Shown here: positions 14,295 to 21,454 of the stretch, piece by piece
Numbering within the stretch: position 1 is the first letter of the stretch
How the letters are laid out: every line of letters starts with the position of its first letter
Source: Candidatus Zambryskiibacteriota bacterium
Lineage (GTDB): Bacteria > Patescibacteriota > Minisyncoccia > Phycocordibacterales > WO2-35-19
Direction of reading: 5' to 3'
NCBI GenBank assembly: GCA_003233455.1
Contig: QILQ01000014.1
Span: 1-36,403 of the forward strand
DNA: 36,403 nt
Notes under the pieces: generated by a model
What the model was told of the DNA's origin: nothing
Seen by the model: only the letters and a program-made list of their open reading frames with translations
The model's database searches: none
Position numbers and translations under genes: made by a program

Positions 14295-16781
14295 TTACTT
14301 ACCATGACAATGTTTATATTTAATTGGAGTTCCATCTGGTTTTTTTGCTCCACAAGGGCAAGGATCATTTCTTCCCACATTTTTATATTCTGCCGGTATG
14401 GTTGAAAAATTATCTTGAGAATCTGTAATACCGGTAATTTTCAGAGCCTCATTTTCCACATCCCTTTGAGCGGTAAGATTAACCGCCGACTCATCTACTT
14501 TAGCAATAGTTCCTAAAATAGTATTTTCAATTGATTCTTCTGTTTCTCTAAAAAGTTTTAAACCTTCTTTTTTGTATTCCACTAATGGATCTCTTTGACC
14601 ATAAGCTCGCAAATTAACGGAACCTCTCAAATAATCCATCGCTTCCAAATGTTCCACCCAAAACATATCAAAAGTTTGAAGACTAAGCTCTCTAAAAGCT
14701 TTTACAAAATCATCCTCTCCCAAAGCCACTTTTTTGGCGATAATCGCCTCTTTAATTTCCGGCAGAGCATTTTCAGAAATTTTTTCCAAATAATCCAAAA
14801 CTGTTTTTTTGTCTCCCATCAAAATATTTCTTCTCCTATCATAAAAAGTTTTTCTCTGAAAATTCAAAACATCATCATATTCAAGAATGCTTTTACGAGC
14901 GTCAAAATTAAAACCCTCTATTTTTTCCTGAGCACTTTCCAAAGATCTGGTAATCAGTCGGTTTTCAATCGGTTCGTCTTCAGCAATACCAAGGCGACCC
15001 ATCATTTTTTTAACCGTGTCAGCGGCAAAAACTCTCATAATATGGTCTTCCATTGAAACAAAAAATTGAGTTTCTCCGGGGTCCCCTTGCCTGCCGGACC
15101 TGCCACGAAGTTGATTATCTATGCGTCTGGCATCGTGTCTTTCGGTGCCCAAAACAAAAAGACCTCCTAAATTTTTAACTTTTTCATAAGCCTCTTTTTC
15201 TAAAGGAGCACCACCAAGTTTAATATCAATACCGCGACCGGCCATATTAGTCGCCACCGTAACAGCTCCGGCCCGACCCGCTTGAGCCAGAATTTCCGCT
15301 TCTCTTTCGTGATTTTTAGCATTCAACATCTCAAAATTCACACCTTCTCTTTTTAAATACTCTCCCAATAGTTCATTTTTTTCAATAGAAATAGTACCAA
15401 TGAGTGCCGGCTGACCTCTTTTCTGAAGTTCTTTGATTTTCCGAGCGATAGCCAAGAGCTTGCCATTTTCCGTCTGAAAAATAAAATCATTTACATCTGT
15501 TCTTCTTGTTGGTTTATTGGTGGGTATAGCCACTGTATTAAGTCCATACACTTTGTAAAATTCTTCGCTTGAAGTAATAGCGGTGCCGGTCATTCCCGAG
15601 AGTTTTTCATACATTCTAAAATAATTTTGATAAGTGACCGAAGCAAAAGTTCTACTTTCTTTTTGAATGTCAACTCCTTCTTTGGCTTCTATCGCTTGAT
15701 GCAAACCTTCGGACCACCGTCTACCTGGCTGAAGTCTGCCTGTATAAGGGTCAACAATAACCACTTCCCCTTCTTTAACCACATAATCTTTGTCTTTATA
15801 ATAGAGAGCTTTGGCTTTAACCGCAGTTTCCAAATGATGAACCAGTTTTATTCCCCCATCGGTATATATATTTTGGAGACCCAAAATTTCTTCCGCTTTG
15901 CTGATACCTTCATCCGTTAAAAGCACCGCGTGCATTTTTTCTTCTAAAGTATAATGTTTTTCTTTTTCAAGTTTATTTGCTATAACCGCAAATTTTTTAT
16001 ACAAAGTGTCAGAATCCGCCGCCGGTGCGGAAATAATAAGAGGAGTTCTGGCCTCATCTATTAAAATAGAATCTATTTCATCAATCACCGCAAAATAATG
16101 TTTTTGCCTTACTTTTTCACTTTGATATTCCAGATTGTCGCGAAGATAATCAAAACCAAATTCACTGTTAGTGCCGTAAGTAACATCCGCTTCATAAGCT
16201 TCTACCCGATCGCAAGGTTTTAAAAATTCATGCACAATATGAAAAGAACCTTTTTCGTCTCTTTCCTCATCTTTATCGGTATGAGTGGGGTCATAAATAA
16301 AAGAAGATTCGTGAGCAATTACTCCCACTTTTAATCCAAGAGCGTCATAAATCTGACCCATCCAAACAGTATCGCGACGAGAAAGATAATCGTTGACAGT
16401 TACCACATGTGCCCCTTTGCCAACCAAAGCATTAAGATAAACCGGCATAGTAGCCACTAAAGTCTTACCTTCACCGGTTCGCATTTCAGCAATACCGCCC
16501 TGATGCATCACAATACCACCCAAAAGCTGAACATCAAAAGGTCTTTCTCCTAAGGTTCTCTTGGCCACTTCCCTAACGGTGGCAAAAGCTTCCGGCAAAA
16601 TATCGTCCAAAGTCTCCCCCTTTTTTAATCTTTCCTTAAATTCAGCGGTTTTAGCTTTAAGTTGTTCAAGAGACAGTTTAGAAACAGCTTCTTCAAAGCT
16701 GTTTATTACAGGAATTAAAGGTAATATTTTCTTTATATAATGCAAACTCCCATCGCCAAATATTTTGTTTAAAAATGACAT
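14295..16781 (-). CDS. secA: Preprotein translocase ATPase SecA
   Basis: The motor that drives unfolded proteins through SecYEG. The protein has 828 residues, within the usual range. Landmarks are the Walker A MRTGEGKTLVA (Walker A 101-108), the DEAD-equivalent VIDEIDSILIDEARTPL, the preprotein-binding domain, the second motor domain with TNMAGRGIDIKLGG, and RIDNQLRGRSGRQGDPG. The C-terminal zinc motif is kept, with C808, C810, C825 and H826 in DPCPCG...YKHCH. The gene is monocistronic: an extended -10 box sits 9 nt before the ATG, a terminator precedes it (16819-16851) and another follows it. Nothing appears unusual beyond a somewhat compact length. Confidence 0.98.
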   Translation of the reverse strand: MSFLNKIFGDGSLHYIKKILPLIPVINSFEEAVSKLSLEQLKAKTAEFKERLKKGETLDDILPEAFATVREVAKRTLGERPFDVQLLGGIVMHQGGIAEMRTGEGKTLVATMPVYLNALVGKGAHVVTVNDYLSRRDTVWMGQIYDALGLKVGVIAHESSFIYDPTHTDKDEERDEKGSFHIVHEFLKPCDRVEAYEADVTYGTNSEFGFDYLRDNLEYQSEKVRQKHYFAVIDEIDSILIDEARTPLIISAPAADSDTLYKKFAVIANKLEKEKHYTLEEKMHAVLLTDEGISKAEEILGLQNIYTDGGIKLVHHLETAVKAKALYYKDKDYVVKEGEVVIVDPYTGRLQPGRRWSEGLHQAIEAKEGVDIQKESRTFASVTYQNYFRMYEKLSGMTGTAITSSEEFYKVYGLNTVAIPTNKPTRRTDVNDFIFQTENGKLLAIARKIKELQKRGQPALIGTISIEKNELLGEYLKREGVNFEMLNAKNHEREAEILAQAGRAGAVTVATNMAGRGIDIKLGGAPLEKEAYEKVKNLGGLFVLGTERHDARRIDNQLRGRSGRQGDPGETQFFVSMEDHIMRVFAADTVKKMMGRLGIAEDEPIENRLITRSLESAQEKIEGFNFDARKSILEYDDVLNFQRKTFYDRRRNILMGDKKTVLDYLEKISENALPEIKEAIIAKKVALGEDDFVKAFRELSLQTFDMFWVEHLEAMDYLRGSVNLRAYGQRDPLVEYKKEGLKLFRETEESIENTILGTIAKVDESAVNLTAQRDVENEALKITGITDSQDNFSTIPAEYKNVGRNDPCPCGAKKPDGTPIKYKHCHGK

Positions 16782-16790
16782 AACAAAGCC

Positions 16791-16799
16791 ATACTACCA
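16791..16799 (-). promoter_or_regulatory. Extended -10 promoter of secA
   Basis: TGGTAGTAT on the minus strand ends 9 nt before the secA ATG, giving a leader of about two nt. It lies between the secA start and the upstream terminator, as expected for an independent promoter. Confidence 0.5.
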
Positions 16800-16818
16800 T
16801 AAAAAATCCAAAATATAA

Positions 16819-16851
16819 AAACAAAAACTCCATTTTATGGAGTTTTTGTTT
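16819..16851 (-). terminator. Terminator between the lysine-rich gene and secA
   Basis: A 15-bp stem (AACAAAAACTCCAT with its complement, plus one pair) closed by a TTT loop. The minus-strand 3' arm is itself T-rich (GTTTTT), giving an intrinsic terminator. It lies 33 nt after the stop of the lysine-rich gene. Confidence 0.7.
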
Positions 16852-16883
16852 AAGTGGGAAAAGATTATTATCTTTTCTCTTAA

Positions 16884-17024
16884 CTACCTTTTTTTTCTTT
16901 TTGTAGTTTTTTTCTTAACTACTTTTCTTTTCTTTGTAGCTTTTTTCTTTACCACTTTCTTTTTTGTAGTTTTTCTTTTTACTACCTTTTTTTTCTTAAC
17001 TACTTTCTTTTTCTTTACTGCCAT
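16884..17024 (-). CDS. Very lysine-rich 46-residue basic protein (histone H1-like tail)
   Basis: The protein consists almost wholly of K, V, T and R in a repeating pattern (KKVVKKK, KRKTTKK, KKKATKKR), with no acidic residue at all. It resembles the C-terminal tails of bacterial histone H1-like (HctA/AlgP-type) and other small nucleoid proteins, so binding of DNA or RNA is the most likely role. It is too short for the usual annotation cutoff. Evidence that it is real: an ATG with a GGGAGGG ribosome-binding site 13 nt upstream, a TAG stop, and a terminator 33 nt later. A 12-bp palindrome (AAGCGCGCGCTT, 17077-17088) lies upstream between possible -35 (TTGAAA) and -10 (AATAAT) elements and could be an operator. 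The opposite strand reads phenylalanine-rich only as its mirror. Confidence 0.72.
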   Translation of the reverse strand: MAVKKKKVVKKKKVVKRKTTKKKVVKKKATKKRKVVKKKTTKRKKR

Positions 17025-17112
17025 TTTATTTATATCCCTCCCTTGCAAAAACAAGTTTAGGATGAGATTATTTTTTAAGCGCGCGCTTTTTCAAAATTTT
17101 TATTAAAAAAAT

Positions 17113-17192
17113 TTTGGAGCGATAACTTTATTTTTCTGTCAGCTGACAGAAAAATAAAGTTACAATCGACCTACTACAATTATCGCTCTAAA
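17113..17192. repeat. Nested inverted repeat with perfect 40-bp palindromic core
   Basis: The core at 17123-17162 is a loopless perfect palindrome centred on CAGCTG. An outer pair, TTTTGGAGCGATA (from 17112) and TATCGCTCTAAAA (from 17181), encloses it with one G-T pair, leaving an 18-nt single-stranded spacer on the 3' side. This two-level shape is unlike a simple terminator and recalls small non-autonomous elements or recombination sites. Confidence 0.6.
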
Positions 17193-17267
17193 AAAAAATT
17201 AGTAAACAATTTTTTATAAAAAAGTGTGGATAACTTAAATTTTTTTTAATAAAAAATTTAATTTTAA

Positions 17268-17310
17268 AATTAAAAAACATCCCAAGTTTTTGTGAGGATG
17301 TTTTTTAATT
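17268..17310. terminator. Bidirectional terminator hairpin
   Basis: A 15-bp stem (AATTAAAAAACATCC with GGATGTTTTTTAATT) around a 13-nt loop. The A/T-rich base of the stem supplies a U-tract in both directions. On - it follows the HEPN gene and the GC-rich hairpin; on + it faces nothing obvious. Confidence 0.6.
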
Positions 17311-17392
17311 GGATACGGCGATGTGGATGGCGGGAGCTATCTCCAAACAAATGTCTATGTGAGTGCGAACCGCCACCCGCATCGCCGTATCC
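17311..17392. repeat. GC-rich 82-nt long hairpin element
   Basis: Two 23-nt arms (17311-17333 and 17370-17392) begin with GGATACGGCGATG and pair with a single A-C mismatch and one G-T pair. The loop is 36 nt. Arm composition is far richer in G+C than the surrounding genome. No T-tract follows directly. Candidates are a mobile hairpin, a structured RNA at the 3' end of the MNT-HEPN transcript, or an imported fragment. Confidence 0.65.
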
Positions 17393-17435
17393 ATTTATAA
17401 TACACTCACCTCTTTATAATTTCCAGTCAATGTTT

Positions 17436-17837
17436 TTATTTTTTTATTTTCTCTAATAATTCCTTAAACAAAACAAGATAATCAAATAATTTTATAAATA
17501 TTTTTTCCGCTTCTGATTCATTGTAAATATGAGACATCAAATTTCTATCATCAGTCATTTGAATCCATCCGTTTTCGCCATTAGAAATAATACCATTCAA
17601 AAACGCTTCTCTAAAACAAGTTTTAGGCGAAACGCAAACAATTCCTTTACTTTCTAATAAATACCCCTTTAAAGTTTTCCAAGAGAGATCAAAACAGATT
17701 TCAAATCTTTGGATAGCAGAATCCCTAAAAATTATTTTCATCTTCTCATCTTTTTCATTATGATATCCTCTAATAACTTCTTCCAAACGATCTATTGCTT
17801 TTTTTAGAGAAATTATTTTACTTTCTATCTTTGTCAT
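17436..17837 (-). CDS. HEPN-family toxin (HI0074-like nucleotidyltransferase-binding protein)
   Basis: A 133-residue four-helix HEPN protein of the HI0074 family. The RNase-type motif R-x4-H-x-Y is visible as R-NLMS-H-I-Y in DDRNLMSHIYNE, and FDLSWKTLKGYL is the typical third helix. In characterised pairs the HEPN partner is an RNA-cutting toxin whose Tyr in this motif is adenylylated by the MNT partner. The MNT gene precedes it by 6 nt on the same strand. The motif is intact, so the pair looks functional. It could also be a housekeeping nucleotidyltransferase complex of unknown role. Confidence 0.88.
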   Translation of the reverse strand: MTKIESKIISLKKAIDRLEEVIRGYHNEKDEKMKIIFRDSAIQRFEICFDLSWKTLKGYLLESKGIVCVSPKTCFREAFLNGIISNGENGWIQMTDDRNLMSHIYNESEAEKIFIKLFDYLVLFKELLEKIKK

Positions 17838-17843
17838 AATATT

Positions 17844-18146
17844 TTATAAATATAAAATCTTTTTCATCGCCACCGCGTAAAAATTTTCGGAAACATTTCT
17901 GAAATCAACAATATCTATTTTATAGAGAGTGGGCAAATTTTCAATTTCTTCTCTTATTTTACCAAGTTTTCTCATTGGGAGATCTTTAGTTGACATAATT
18001 CCTATATCATAATCCGACCTTTCTTGCGCACTACCATCAACTCTGGAACCAAATAGAAAAATCTTACATTCTTCACCTAAATGTTTTCTAATTATTTTTA
18101 CCACTTCTGATAGTATTTTTTTATCATTTTTTACTACCGCCACCAT
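17844..18146 (-). CDS. MNT-family minimal nucleotidyltransferase antitoxin
   Basis: A 100-residue nucleotidyltransferase with the pol-beta-type signature G-S-x10-D-x-D seen as FLFGSRVDGSAQERSDYDIG, followed by a later Asp in YKIDIVDF. In known systems it blocks its HEPN toxin by adenylylating it. An open frame extends upstream to 18323, but that extension runs through a promoter and hairpins and has no homologous look. I chose the ATG at 18146 because the fold begins there and an extended -10 (TGATATTAT) ends 7 nt before it. Confidence 0.88.
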   Translation of the reverse strand: MVAVVKNDKKILSEVVKIIRKHLGEECKIFLFGSRVDGSAQERSDYDIGIMSTKDLPMRKLGKIREEIENLPTLYKIDIVDFRNVSENFYAVAMKKILYL

Positions 18147-18153
18147 AGGCAAT

Positions 18154-18162
18154 ATAATATCA
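18154..18162 (-). promoter_or_regulatory. Extended -10 promoter of the MNT-HEPN operon
   Basis: TGATATTAT on the minus strand ends 7 nt before the MNT ATG, so the mRNA would be leaderless. Because this promoter serves the operon directly, the stronger promoter 110 nt upstream probably drives a different RNA. Confidence 0.6.
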
Positions 18163-18184
18163 CATTTTTTATTTTTAATTTTAA

Positions 18185-18262
18185 ATAAACGAAAAGGCCA
18201 CTTAACAGTGGCTCTTTCGCAGACATTCATTTGTATGGAAAATCGCTTTCCCACACTCACCC
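18185..18262 (-). ncRNA. Candidate small RNA of about 75 nt, two hairpins
   Basis: Transcribed from the promoter at 18267-18295. The first hairpin (18233-18254) has a GCGA GNRA-type tetraloop; the second (18190-18219) is a 13-position stem with a GUUA loop, one G-U pair and one mismatch, followed by UUUAUUU as a terminator. A short in-frame stretch beginning ATGAATGTC runs into the second hairpin, so a leader peptide is an alternative reading. I cannot assign a known RNA family. Confidence 0.45.
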
Positions 18263-18266
18263 TGAG

Positions 18267-18295
18267 AGTATAGCACAAACTCAAACCAATTGCAA
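18267..18295 (-). promoter_or_regulatory. Strong sigma70 promoter, extended -10
   Basis: On the minus strand: TTGCAA, a 17-nt spacer, then TATACT preceded by TGC. Spacing is ideal. Transcription would start near 18260 and reach a terminator-like hairpin about 45-70 nt later, before the MNT gene. Confidence 0.7.
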
Positions 18296-18313
18296 GAAAT
18301 GGTGGATAAGTAA

Positions 18314-18341
18314 TAAAAACCAAGACTGTCCTTGGTTTTTA
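18314..18341 (-). terminator. Terminator of the O-antigen ligase gene
   Basis: An 11-bp stem (TAAAAACCAAG with CTTGGTTTTTA) with a 6-nt loop, whose 5' arm on the minus strand includes the stop codon of the ligase gene. The minus-strand 3' arm ends in GGTTTTTA, a typical intrinsic terminator. Confidence 0.8.
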
Positions 18342-20555
18342 CGGATTGCGACCGGCTTTTATTTCTTTTATATAATATTCTCCTTGTTTCTTAAAAGAAG
18401 AATTTGATTTTATGATTTCTTCCAAAGTTTGCACCGCTTTCCCTCTTCTGTTTGCTTGAATATAAACAGCGACCAGAGTAATTCTATGTTGTAAATTCTT
18501 CGGGTCAAGTTGAATTCTTTTTTTAACTATATTTATCATTTTCGAATACCGTTTAAGATGAAGTAGCACATTTAAATATCTATTATCAAAAATCAATTTT
18601 GATTCCGGCACTTCTTTTAATATTTTTTCTGAAAGAGAAGTATTGCCGGAAGCCAACAAAGTCAAGCCATACATAAATCTGGCTTCTTGGTATGATGTCT
18701 CCAATTCATAAGCAGTTTTAGCCATTTTTAAAGCTTCTTTTGTTTTACCATCAAGAAGCAAGTTGCTTGATAACTCAAAATATATTTGCTGTTTTTTGGG
18801 AGAAAGTTTTTTGGCTTTTTCCAATTGTTTTATAGCTTTGCCATACCAACCAAACCTTGAAAGAAAAATCCCGTAAAAAAGTCTGTAACGAGCATCATTG
18901 GGGTCTATTTCTAATTGTTTTTTGAAAGCTCGGTCTATCATATTAAATAATTTTTGTTTCAATTCCGCCGGAGTTTTTGGACGTGCGGCAACAGTAATGG
19001 CGATTTGCGATATATGTTCCAAACTTTCAGAAAATCCCACATCATAATTGGAAAGAGGTTTGGCGTAAAGTTCAATGGTTCCCACTTTGCCTTCATTATT
19101 TATTTCCAAAACTTTCAACAAATTTTTATTTTGTTGCCAAGGCGTATAAATAACAAAATAAATAATCGCTATTGTTAAAATTAAAATTGAAGCTTCTATA
19201 ACAGGTTTTATCTTTTCATTTTCAAATATTTTTGTAGCTTTAGCCGAAACTTTTTCCCACCAAGAAAATGATGTTTCTGGCGCGCCAATATGAATATAAG
19301 CAAGAATGGTAAAAAATAATATATAACTGCTAATTTGGTCAAAAACAAAAAGATTGTTAAAAATGTAAGCGGATACGAGTCCAAGCATTACCGCTTTTTC
19401 ATTTTTGGATAAACCTTCTTCATTTTCCAATAAAGATAAGTCTTTAGATTTAAAGATATAAAAGAACAAGGCAAAAAGGATAGAGATATAAGAAAGAAAA
19501 CCTAAGGCACCTCCAGCAACCAACCAATCAAGTGGTGTACTATGAGCTCTATCAAACCATGACTCCTGATTATACATTCGCGGATTATAATATTTATTAA
19601 AAACAAAATTAAAACCCTCTTGACCCCAGCCTAAAATCGGTCTTTCTATAAACCCTTTAATTGCCATTGGCCAAACAAAATACCTACCCTGAGTTTTAAC
19701 TTCGGCAAATGAAAGTGAAGAAAAACGACTGAGAACGGGACTTTTTTTAACAAAATTAGTATTTTTAACTGCCAAAAATAATCCCACAAAAACAACAAGA
19801 CCCAAAAGACCTGAAATAGCGGTTTTTCTTATTTTATCACTTTTTTTTGACTTTAATAAAAGATATATAAAAGTGATTATCACCCCGCCGATAAAACCCA
19901 ATATCGCTCCCCTAGTGGCAGTGAAATACAAAACAATCAAATCCATTAACGCCACTATGCCAAGCAAAACTTTCTGCCATTTTTCTTTAAACCTGACAAA
20001 AAGCAACGCGGCAAAAAATATATGAAAGACCATATAAATTGCAAGATAAGAAGCGTTGCCTAAAGTGCCATCCACTCTTACTCCGCCCTGATTGATGGTA
20101 ATTTTGCCGGCAATTTGAAGAAAAGAATAAATGGCCATCATAAAAGAAACACCAAGACTGGTAGCTAAAAGCTTGTTCCATAATTCTCGTGTTTTCAATA
20201 CTGATATCATCACCACAAAAAAGGCTCCCAAATGCAGTAGAGTAATATAACCTTCCATCCTTTCAAAATTACTCCAAAAAGCCTTAAAAGGATTTTGAGC
20301 GAAAAAATCAGCTGCCGCTATCACCAATAAAAAAATAAAAATAGAACCCAATATCCAAGAAAATTTCGGTCTGTAAGATTTATCTCTCATAGCCAAAACC
20401 AGCCAAGCGGCGAAGATAATTTCAACAATCAAACGAAAAATAAAAGCCTTGCCAGTAATAAACGGGAAAAAAAGTGAAGGACTGACTATAAGAGGCACAA
20501 ACGGAATAGTAAAAAGTCCCGCCAATATAATGTATTTAAGTTGTTTATTGGTCAC
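18339..20555 (-). CDS. O-antigen ligase/polymerase-family membrane protein with TPR domain
   Basis: A 738-residue protein. The first 470 or so residues contain about a dozen hydrophobic helices. The Wzy/WaaL (PF04932-type) signature is visible: TATRGAILGFIGG near 215-227, GWGQEGF and, in the long external loop, RAHSTPLDWLVAGGALGFLSY. After a last helix near 455-475, the C-terminus (about 530-738) has repeated tetratricopeptide helices (DPNDARYRLFYGIFL, SPKKQQIYFELSSNLL, DPKNLQHRITLVAVY). Such proteins join or polymerise lipid-linked glycans on the outer face of the membrane; some are protein O-glycosyltransferases. It is divergent from the exporter genes, which suggests a shared pathway. The start is GTG, supported by an extended -10 box 7 nt before it. 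Confidence 0.9.
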   Translation of the reverse strand: MTNKQLKYIILAGLFTIPFVPLIVSPSLFFPFITGKAFIFRLIVEIIFAAWLVLAMRDKSYRPKFSWILGSIFIFLLVIAAADFFAQNPFKAFWSNFERMEGYITLLHLGAFFVVMISVLKTRELWNKLLATSLGVSFMMAIYSFLQIAGKITINQGGVRVDGTLGNASYLAIYMVFHIFFAALLFVRFKEKWQKVLLGIVALMDLIVLYFTATRGAILGFIGGVIITFIYLLLKSKKSDKIRKTAISGLLGLVVFVGLFLAVKNTNFVKKSPVLSRFSSLSFAEVKTQGRYFVWPMAIKGFIERPILGWGQEGFNFVFNKYYNPRMYNQESWFDRAHSTPLDWLVAGGALGFLSYISILFALFFYIFKSKDLSLLENEEGLSKNEKAVMLGLVSAYIFNNLFVFDQISSYILFFTILAYIHIGAPETSFSWWEKVSAKATKIFENEKIKPVIEASILILTIAIIYFVIYTPWQQNKNLLKVLEINNEGKVGTIELYAKPLSNYDVGFSESLEHISQIAITVAARPKTPAELKQKLFNMIDRAFKKQLEIDPNDARYRLFYGIFLSRFGWYGKAIKQLEKAKKLSPKKQQIYFELSSNLLLDGKTKEALKMAKTAYELETSYQEARFMYGLTLLASGNTSLSEKILKEVPESKLIFDNRYLNVLLHLKRYSKMINIVKKRIQLDPKNLQHRITLVAVYIQANRRGKAVQTLEEIIKSNSSFKKQGEYYIKEIKAGRNP

Positions 20556-20562
20556 AGGAACA

Positions 20563-20571
20563 AGTATATCA
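20563..20571 (-). promoter_or_regulatory. Extended -10 promoter of the ligase gene (leaderless)
   Basis: TGATATACT on the minus strand ends 7 nt before the GTG start at 20555, placing the transcription start at the codon. It forms a divergent pair with the + promoter at 20616-20624 inside a 77-bp gap. Confidence 0.6.
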
Positions 20572-20615
20572 AATTTAAAAACAAAATAAAGATGCTAGAA
20601 AAAATCTGTTATTTC

Positions 20616-20624
20616 TGGTATTAT
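20616..20624 (+). promoter_or_regulatory. Extended -10 promoter of the exporter operon (leaderless)
   Basis: TGGTATTAT ends 8 nt before the ATG of the permease gene at 20633. No clear -35 is seen. The predicted mRNA begins at or within one or two nt of the start codon. Confidence 0.55.
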
Positions 20625-20632
20625 TTTGGATT

Positions 20633-21451
20633 ATGGAACATACAGTTATAAAGTCTAGAAAAACTTTTAGCTTAAAGGATGTCAAGGAGCTCTGGCAATA
20701 TAGAGAGCTTTTATATTTTTTTTCATGGAGAGATTTAAAAGTGCGTTATAAACAAACATTTGTGGGGGTAGCTTGGGCTATATTCCAGCCATTTATTACT
20801 ATGGTTGTTTTTTCTGTTTTCTTTGGTGGCTTGGCTAAAATGCCTTCCGATGGGGTGCCTTATCCTATTTTTGTTTATGTCGGACTTTTATTTTGGCAAT
20901 TTTTTTCTGGCTCTCTTTCTGAAATCAGTGGTTCCCTTATAAACAATCAGGCTATCATTACTAAAGTTTATTTTCCTAGACTTATTTTACCGATATCAAG
21001 CGTGATTACAAAATTTGTAGATTTTTTGATTGCTACAGTAATACTTATTGGTCTGATGTTTTATTATGGATATATACCCCATCTTTCCGGGCTTTTGATT
21101 ATTCCACTTTTACTCCTTATTACTTTTATGGCTTCTATCGGTTTGGGTCTCTTTTTGGCTTCTATAAATGTTAAGTATAGAGATGTTAGATATGCTTTGC
21201 CATTTTTTATCCAAACACTTCTATTTCTTACCCCTGTTATTTACCCCGCTTCTATTGCAGGTAAATATTCTTATCTCTTAGCTATAAACCCAATAATGGG
21301 AGTTATTCAAAGTGCCAGAGCAGCTATACTCGGCACAACGCCAATTAATTGGTTGCTTATAGAAATTTCACTAATAGGCACTTTTATTCTCTTAATATTT
21401 GGGATATATGTTTTCAAAAAAACCGAGCGTTACTTCGCCGATATTATTTAA
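20633..21451 (+). CDS. wzm: ABC-2 type polysaccharide exporter permease (Wzm/TagG-like)
   Basis: A 272-residue permease with about six membrane helices and the family N-terminus YRELLYFFSWRDLKVRYKQT, followed by GVAWAIFQPFITMVVFSVFF. FIQTLLFLTPVIYP in the fourth or fifth helix and the final NPIMGVIQSARAAILG are typical of exporters of lipid-linked O-polysaccharide or teichoic acid. With the ATPase 3 nt downstream it forms the channel half of a Wzm-Wzt-type flippase. It is first in the + polysaccharide locus. TagG and KpsM-like subfamilies cannot be separated by eye, so the symbol denotes type only. Confidence 0.93.
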   Translation: MEHTVIKSRKTFSLKDVKELWQYRELLYFFSWRDLKVRYKQTFVGVAWAIFQPFITMVVFSVFFGGLAKMPSDGVPYPIFVYVGLLFWQFFSGSLSEISGSLINNQAIITKVYFPRLILPISSVITKFVDFLIATVILIGLMFYYGYIPHLSGLLIIPLLLLITFMASIGLGLFLASINVKYRDVRYALPFFIQTLLFLTPVIYPASIAGKYSYLLAINPIMGVIQSARAAILGTTPINWLLIEISLIGTFILLIFGIYVFKKTERYFADII

Positions 21452-21454
21452 TAT

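Larger units (their letters stand above)
17025..17435. other. 411-nt structured intergenic region
   Basis: No coding sequence is seen. The region holds the likely promoter of the lysine-rich gene, a 40-bp perfect palindrome inside a longer stem (17113-17192), a perfect DnaA-box-type sequence on the minus strand (17225-17233), a hairpin terminator (17268-17310) and a GC-rich long hairpin (17311-17392). It is the densest cluster of secondary structure in the window. Confidence 0.65.

Noticed and set aside
16884-17024. Short TTTCTT/AACTAC near-repeats that could suggest a small tandem or CRISPR-like array
   Set aside because: They are codon-level repeats of the lysine-rich protein on the minus strand, with no regular repeat-spacer period and no cas genes in the window.
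17311-17392. tRNA or integron attC site
   Set aside because: A GGTTCG-like string occurs on the minus strand, but no cloverleaf or anticodon arm can be drawn, and the R-box core sequences of attC sites are absent.
17844-18323. A longer nucleotidyltransferase starting at 18323
   Set aside because: The extra 59 residues read through a strong promoter and two hairpins and lack family character. An extended -10 box directly before 18146 explains the shorter gene.
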